A model generated the notes under the pieces. It was not told the DNA's origin, did not search any database, and saw only the letters and a program-made list of their open reading frames with translations. From Rhynchonema sp. JSB1_4 (lineage: Eukaryota; Nematoda; Chromadorea; Monhysterida; Xyalidae): DNA of 64,000 nt. Position numbers and translations under genes: made by a program. Of the stretch, positions 59,401-64,000 are shown piece by piece. Within the stretch, counting starts at the first letter, position 1; each line of letters opens with the position of its first letter. The stretch lies in the NCBI GenBank assembly GCA_030248065.1, contig JASAMV010003329.1, forward strand, positions 1-64,000. The letters are read 5' to 3'.

Positions 59401-61789
59401 TTACTGCCAAGTGCCAAAAGTCACGTGGTCTTTCACAACTAGAGGAAATAGGTAAGCTGACGTTCCTATCTTGTGGTTTTCTCACCTCAACCAAAAAATG
59501 GTCTTCATAAAGATGTCCCATAAAATCACTAACGGATCATCAGATATATTCGGTAGTCGGCCAGTCAAATTTGGTGTGGTTGGTGGCAGCGCTGAAGCAG
59601 TGTTCTCTGAGCCACTGAAGAAAAAACAAAATTTGGCGAGTGGATGGAGATCTGGAAAAACAAATTTCCAGTCTCGGATTCTAACCTATTTTCATCATCG
59701 TCGTCGTCGTCATCCAAATATTCGGCAGTCAAACGTTGCAAGTCCGTAATCACATCAGCTGCCTTCAACATAATCTGGCCCCATTCTTGTGCTTTCGCTT
59801 CAACTCGCTGCATCGGCACGCGAAGCGCGGCCTGTGAAGTGGACATGTTTGACAGAGTAAACATGCCCAGTGGTGTCGGTGGGGGGGTGGGGAAGGGGGG
59901 TTACCCCCCTAGTATCCGGTATCTTGATTTTTTCATCCAGGGGTACCCCGTATCCTGACTTTTTGTCCAGGGGTATCCCACCCTAAAATTTTCCCGAAAA
60001 CCGTAAAAAATCGCCCATTTTTACCTCCAAAATGCTCAAAATCGCTTGCTGGCGCAAGCATAACCCCCAAAAATGACCATTTTTTGTGCTTTCAACACCG
60101 ATTTTGCTCGATTTTCATCTAAAAAAATTGACCTTTTTTGAACAACTCCCCTGGGTATTCGAGATTTTTTTTATTTAAGGGAGCAACCCCCCCTGGTATC
60201 CGAGATTTTTCATTTTGGGTATCCGGTATCCGAAAATTTTGGATTTTGGGCTTTTTGATTTCCCAACGACACCAATGAACATGTCTAACAAAATAAATAA
60301 AAAATAATCGATAAAAACATTGTGGAGCCAACTAATCATCTTGCTAACCTTGACGGACTTATTGAAATTCTCTTTTACAGCTCTCATTTCGGCCACCCAT
60401 TCGCGCAACTCATATAGCTCACGTTGTTGGTCGATTAATTTATCGTGCAGCTGAAAGTGCGTATAATTTCAACCTCGGTTCCATTGCAGGAAAGAAGTTA
60501 GTGAGAGCTACAAAACGTAGAATACGACAAGGAAAAGGGAAGGACAAAAGGAAGATACCTACCTCTCTATTTTCAGCCTTGACTTTTGCATTGGCCTTTG
60601 CGAGCGCATTGTTGTTGACACGCATCTGCATTTGATTGGGATGACGACGCGAGGACGAGACCGTCGCTAAAAATTCACATTTGGCTGAACAGAAACGAGA
60701 AAAAACCAAATTTCAAAATTGTGCAACAAACGATCAACATCAGAGGTCGCAATCGGGCCGGCCCGACCTCGGGCCGGGCCGGGCCGCGATTTTGGGCTTT
60801 TGGCTCGGGCCGGGACGGGCCGGAGATTTGGAGGGTCGGGCCGGGCCGGGCCGGGGTTTCTGAAGTGACTTATTTTACTGAAAAAGTAGGGATTTTTTGT
60901 CAAAAAATACTAAAATTTCTGACGGATTCGGCAAGTAAGTGATCAGCGTTGTCTATCTGACGACCTTTTCATGGAAAACAGTGTATTTTCAACCAGTGGT
61001 GTAGCTACCCAGGCGGGGCGGCAACGGGCAACCTACTGTACCACCAAAAATGTGGGGCGGCAACCTTACTGTACCGGGCTGGGCTAGTGGGGAACAAAAT
61101 TTTTTAGGTCGAAATTTTGATGAAAATGTACTCTAAAACGCTAATTTCGCGCATAGCGCGCGATTTTTCGCCTTTGGAGTGAAAAGTACCGATTTTATAC
61201 CATTTTGCGCCAAAAATCGCAGCTTACTGTACTAGCCGCCGGGCGGCGACCTACCTACTGTACCAGGATGGAGCGTCAACCTACCTACCTGCCTGCTGTA
61301 CCTGGGGGACTCCCACCCCCTGCTACACCGTTGTTTTCAACCAAAAAATAGGTTAAAAAATCGCAAAAATTATGACAAAAATTGGGTTAAAATCTGAGCC
61401 AAAAATTCGGGTCGGGCCGGAGATTTGGGGGTTCGGGCCGGGGTTCGGGCCGGGCCGGTCCGGAGATTTGGGGGCTCGGGCCGGGCCCAAACCCGGCCCG
61501 ATTGCGACCTCTGATCAACATTCAACAATATCAAATCTCAACCTTTCGCTTTTTCCAACAACATTCGCGCACGTCCATTCGTCACAGCAGCACTCACCAC
61601 CTTGGCACTCGTCGGTGTCTGTCTCGTGTGTTTCGAGTTTTCATCGCCACCACTGTTGCTGCCACTTTCGTCCGACAGTTCCAGCTGGGCTTGGGGCGAT
61701 TTTGCAAGTGAGGCTTTCGTCTTGCTGCTGTTAATCAGCACATTGCCGGGACTGGGCATCCGAAATTCGCTTTTGCGTTCGCGGACCAT
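53435..61789 (-). CDS. shugoshin (centromeric cohesin protector), 19 exons
   Basis: Exons 61789-61543, 60684-60563, 60450-60349, 59831-59686, 59614-59534, 59296-59034, 58291-58113, 58036-57915, 57837-57689, 57583-57411, 57094-56848, 56520-56301, 55756-55675, 55592-55410, 55158-55015, 54643-54479, 54335-54162, 53680-53583 and 53492-53435 give 984 residues. Two shugoshin marks at the right ends: an N-terminal heptad coiled coil (about 100-160, NNNALAKANAKVKAENRE then LHDKLIDQQRELYELREW), the family's dimer and PP2A-B56 site, and the C-terminal SGO motif (RAARSRA then SYKEPPLNKKIRRGD, about 946-973), which binds phosphorylated histone H2A. Between them the protein is long, disordered and acidic-to-basic patchy (YLDDDDDDDEN, KPRRRESS). 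An AG lies 5 bases before the ATG (TTTGCAG), possibly a 5' UTR intron or trans-splice site. Exon 2 has an alternative in-phase acceptor 19 bases on. Confidence 0.85.
58380..58794. mobile_element. hAT-like element, CCCGACACCCGACA-word family, in shugoshin intron 6
   Basis: Ends TGGGGTTAGAG / CTCTCTAACCCTA with an exact 8-bp duplication CTTGAGCC (58372-58379, 58795-58802). Close relative of 48353-48778. Confidence 0.85.
59868..60277. mobile_element. hAT-like element, GGATACCGGATACC-word family, in shugoshin intron 3
   Basis: Ends CAGTGGTGTCGGTGGG / TTTCCCAACGACACCAATG. Flanks AACATGCC and AACATGTC agree at 7 of 8. Inverted orientation relative to the 50258 copy, with the central CGCTTGCTGGCGCAAGC palindrome. 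Confidence 0.8.
60741..61513. mobile_element. hAT-like element, GGCCCGG-word family, in shugoshin intron 1
   Basis: Ends CAGAGGTCGCAATCGGGCC / GGCCCGATTGCGACCTCTG (19-base match) with an exact 8-bp duplication ATCAACAT (60733-60740, 61514-61521). It is split by the element at 60994-61333. Its unique interior (TGACTTATTTTACTGAAAAA) also occurs inverted at about 25560-25590. Confidence 0.85.
60994..61333. mobile_element. hAT-like element, GGTACAGTAGGTTG-word family, nested
   Basis: Ends CAGTGGTGTAGC / GCTACACCGTTG with an exact 8-bp duplication TTTTCAAC (60986-60993, 61334-61341). Inverted CCTACTGTACC words at both ends and a central CGCGCATAGCGCGCG palindrome near 61147. Confidence 0.83.
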
Positions 61790-62356
61790 TTTTTCTGCAA
61801 ATTCTTTTCACAATTGGCGATCAAAAACGAAAACGCGGCACACACTTTTGCTTCCCATCCCGTTCCCACAGCCACAACGCGATTGTGTTTCACAAATTTC
61901 TTTTCAATTTCAATTAGAATTTTTTGAATTTCGCGCGTTCAGAAGTTTAGTGGAGGAAGACAGCAATCTATAAACTTTGAGTTGATCCTGATCATTGTTT
62001 GGTCATTGCGGATAGCAAACAGATAAAATCTTGAACGGATGTCAAAAGTGGTGAAACCATCAAAAGCAATCAACAGAAACACAGTGGGACAGAAAGACAG
62101 AAATAAAAACGATCACGCGTCGGCGGCTGTGTGGCTGGCGACCGCGTGTGGGCTCATGTAATTAATGCACCGTTTCTAAAGCAAGGTTCATTGCGCCTAT
62201 TCAATCGACAATCAGAAGTTTATTCACAATTTTTACACGTTCAATTTACTGAGACAGAACAGAAAGCAGCTTTTCAACCGGTATTCAACACGCACGCTCC
62301 AGCAGCAGCAAATGCTAGTTGTCAAACAAGAGAAACTAAGAGAGGGACATCTGGCA
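61790..62356. other. intergenic between two minus-strand genes
   Basis: Upstream region of the shugoshin gene and 3' flank of the GPCR gene. No further feature recognised. Confidence 0.4.
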
Positions 62357-64000
62357 TCAAATCACAGTGCCATTCAATCTGTCCAATTCTGCATTGCTTG
62401 CGCCGGTGCTCAAACGATGCATCGATGAAAAGAACAACAGCGGTGACGGTGACGGAGTCAGTGTGTTCGAGTTATGTGGCAGGGGCATCGTGGTCGTGGT
62501 CGCGCCCAACGCGTCCGCCGCGGTCACCGCGGTCACGAACCGCGGCTTGTAGATTTCAATGACCGCGTCGCGAATCTCATGATTGAACGCCATGAACACC
62601 AAAAGTCGGGTCGCGCCCGCCGTGATCGTCAGAAGACTAATCACATCGGTTGAATAAATGTAGAATGCCATAAAACCCATCAGAGTGTCGATGTCAATGA
62701 ATTCCCACAGCGTCAGAACGACGTGCATGCTGTTCGAAATGAGGTATGTGGCCACAATGACCAGCATCAGATTGGTCGCTGAACGCACTTTGGCCTGCCA
62801 AATCAAGATTTCATTTTGCACAACATTCTATCGAATTTGTCCAAAATCTACATGGTAATTCATCTTTTTATCAAACTGTGGTCGCCCACATTTCCAACCT
62901 TTCTAGTTGACACGTGCACAAACAATATCGATTCGCTGTTCAGTTTCTGTATGATAGCGTAGTTGATTACGACCAACATTGTGAACGGAATAAGAATACA
63001 CATCACCGCTCGACCGTAGAATTTCCAATAGACCTGGGTGGGGTGGGCAGGATTCTTGTTCATGAGTCCATGAATATCGCTTCCAACGCATTGGCAATGG
63101 GCATGATAACACGAGGCTGGCTGGTCAACTGCCAAAGAGCCAGAAAGTCAAATTGTGTGTCAAATTTTTACCGAATAGAGAGTGAACGACGACAAGAAGT
63201 CTAGATTTTGCTGCACGTCGAATTCGTATGCCGTGTCCTTGCACTCTTCGTTCTTCACGAGCTGAAAAACTCACGAGTTGCAAGTTGACCTCAACTGCTG
63301 ATGTTTCAAAACGTCATAATTAAAAATAGGGATTAGAAATCTAACCGTAAACTCGAGCACCATGCTCGCATTCACGGCCGTGCCAATACCTAACGCGCCA
63401 ATACACCATTTCCATCGGTGGCGTTGCCAAAAGGCCAGAAATCGCGCCTGAGTGCGGAAGGTGATCAGGAGACGCTCAAACGATGCTGAGATGACGATCC
63501 AAGCTGATGACAACAGACAAATGCGTGACGTCACGAACGCGTAGATGTAGCACGGCCACCAGACACTGCAAAGGCACAAACAACCAAGTTGGCTGATGTT
63601 TCATAAGTGATACCCCCTGTCATTCCTATCATGCGACAGTTGCTGTATCAGAATCCACAGATCTTGTCCAGTTGGACCAACAATAATTCAACCGTGAGTA
63701 CCTGACAGATCAAATCTGACTAAATCTGATAGTATTAACATGGTAATCGGATCGGATCTGCGCCATAACTTCGCCTAAAATGAAAAGTTATTTATTCTGA
63801 ACTTGGCAACCCCCTCAGCTCACCGCATAATCGCCAGCGCAGCGTCCGGTGCGACATAGGCTCGCGCGTTGTTGCCCAACGCAAACCCGACCTGAAGGCC
63901 GAGGTAGCAAAGTGCCACCAGAATGTCCATAACGCACAGAAACGCAAAGTACAACAGATTGGTGTGCGATTTCTTGAGATGCAAACGGACGAGCGCGAAG
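62357..64000 (-). CDS. rhodopsin-family G protein-coupled receptor, N-terminus outside window
   Basis: Exons 64000-63824 (partial), 63565-63346, 63261-63172, 63120-62899 and 62794-62357 give about 381 residues in phase. The window begins in intracellular loop 1 (LVRLHLKKSHTN). TM2 to TM7 follow: LLYFAFLCVMDILVALCYLG, YIYAFVTSRICLLSSAWIVI, CIGALGIGTAVNASMVLEF, VMCILIPFTMLVVINYAII, NLMLVIVATYLISNSMHVV and DVISLLTITAGATRLLVFMA. WWPC before TM3 and NEECKD in loop 2 offer the usual disulphide. The DRY position reads FERLL and NPxxY is replaced by AGATRLLVF, as in many divergent nematode peptide receptors. The tail is Ser/Thr/Pro-rich. Ligand unknown. The acceptor of the fourth exon was chosen by phase. 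Confidence 0.82.

Overview
This is metazoan genomic DNA with spliced genes. An ecdysozoan, most likely a nematode or close relative, is suggested by a short SH2 protein of the Fer-like type common in nematodes, a Raw/OLRN-1-type membrane protein, a divergent rhodopsin-family GPCR and introns of about 60-1400 bases. The assignment is an inference. Every exon chain below was built by hand from splice sites and reading phase. All chains close in phase, but nothing was aligned to a database.

Layout. 1-2920: the 3' part of an LTR retrotransposon (Arg/Gly-rich ORF, polypurine tract, LTR). 4748-8193 (+): complete 11-exon SLC22-type transporter with two Harbinger-like MITEs in its introns. 9060-9977: nested DNA elements. 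11806-9994 (-): 4-exon PHOSPHO-type HAD phosphatase. 11.8-19.1 kb: no convincing gene. 19105-19977 (+): SH2-only protein with an N-myristoylation signal. 20.9-26.5 kb: a dense nest of non-autonomous hAT-like elements, including a small insertion with a hammerhead-ribozyme-like core. 28288-33683 (+): mucin-like EGF-repeat receptor with one membrane span. 37161-41233 (+): Raw/OLRN-1-like protein with a nucleoside-deoxyribosyltransferase-like domain, two membrane spans and a TIR-like domain. 42454-42883 (+): small secreted protein. 45252-43559 (-): multi-pass membrane protein of unknown function. 52728-47538 (-): putative lipid-anchored disordered protein. 61789-53435 (-): complete 19-exon shugoshin, sitting tail-to-head upstream of the previous gene. 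64000-62357 (-): GPCR cut by the window edge.

The genes are functionally unrelated and look like an ordinary chromosomal neighbourhood. What stands out is the mobile DNA. At least ten elements carry convincing 8-bp (hAT-type) target duplications. They fall into many families with one architecture: a short CAG/TAG-starting terminal repeat, a family-specific short word reiterated in inverted orientation near both ends, and often a central GC-rich palindrome. They lie in introns and intergenic DNA, are often nested inside each other, and in one case the end of an element appears to supply a 3' splice site.
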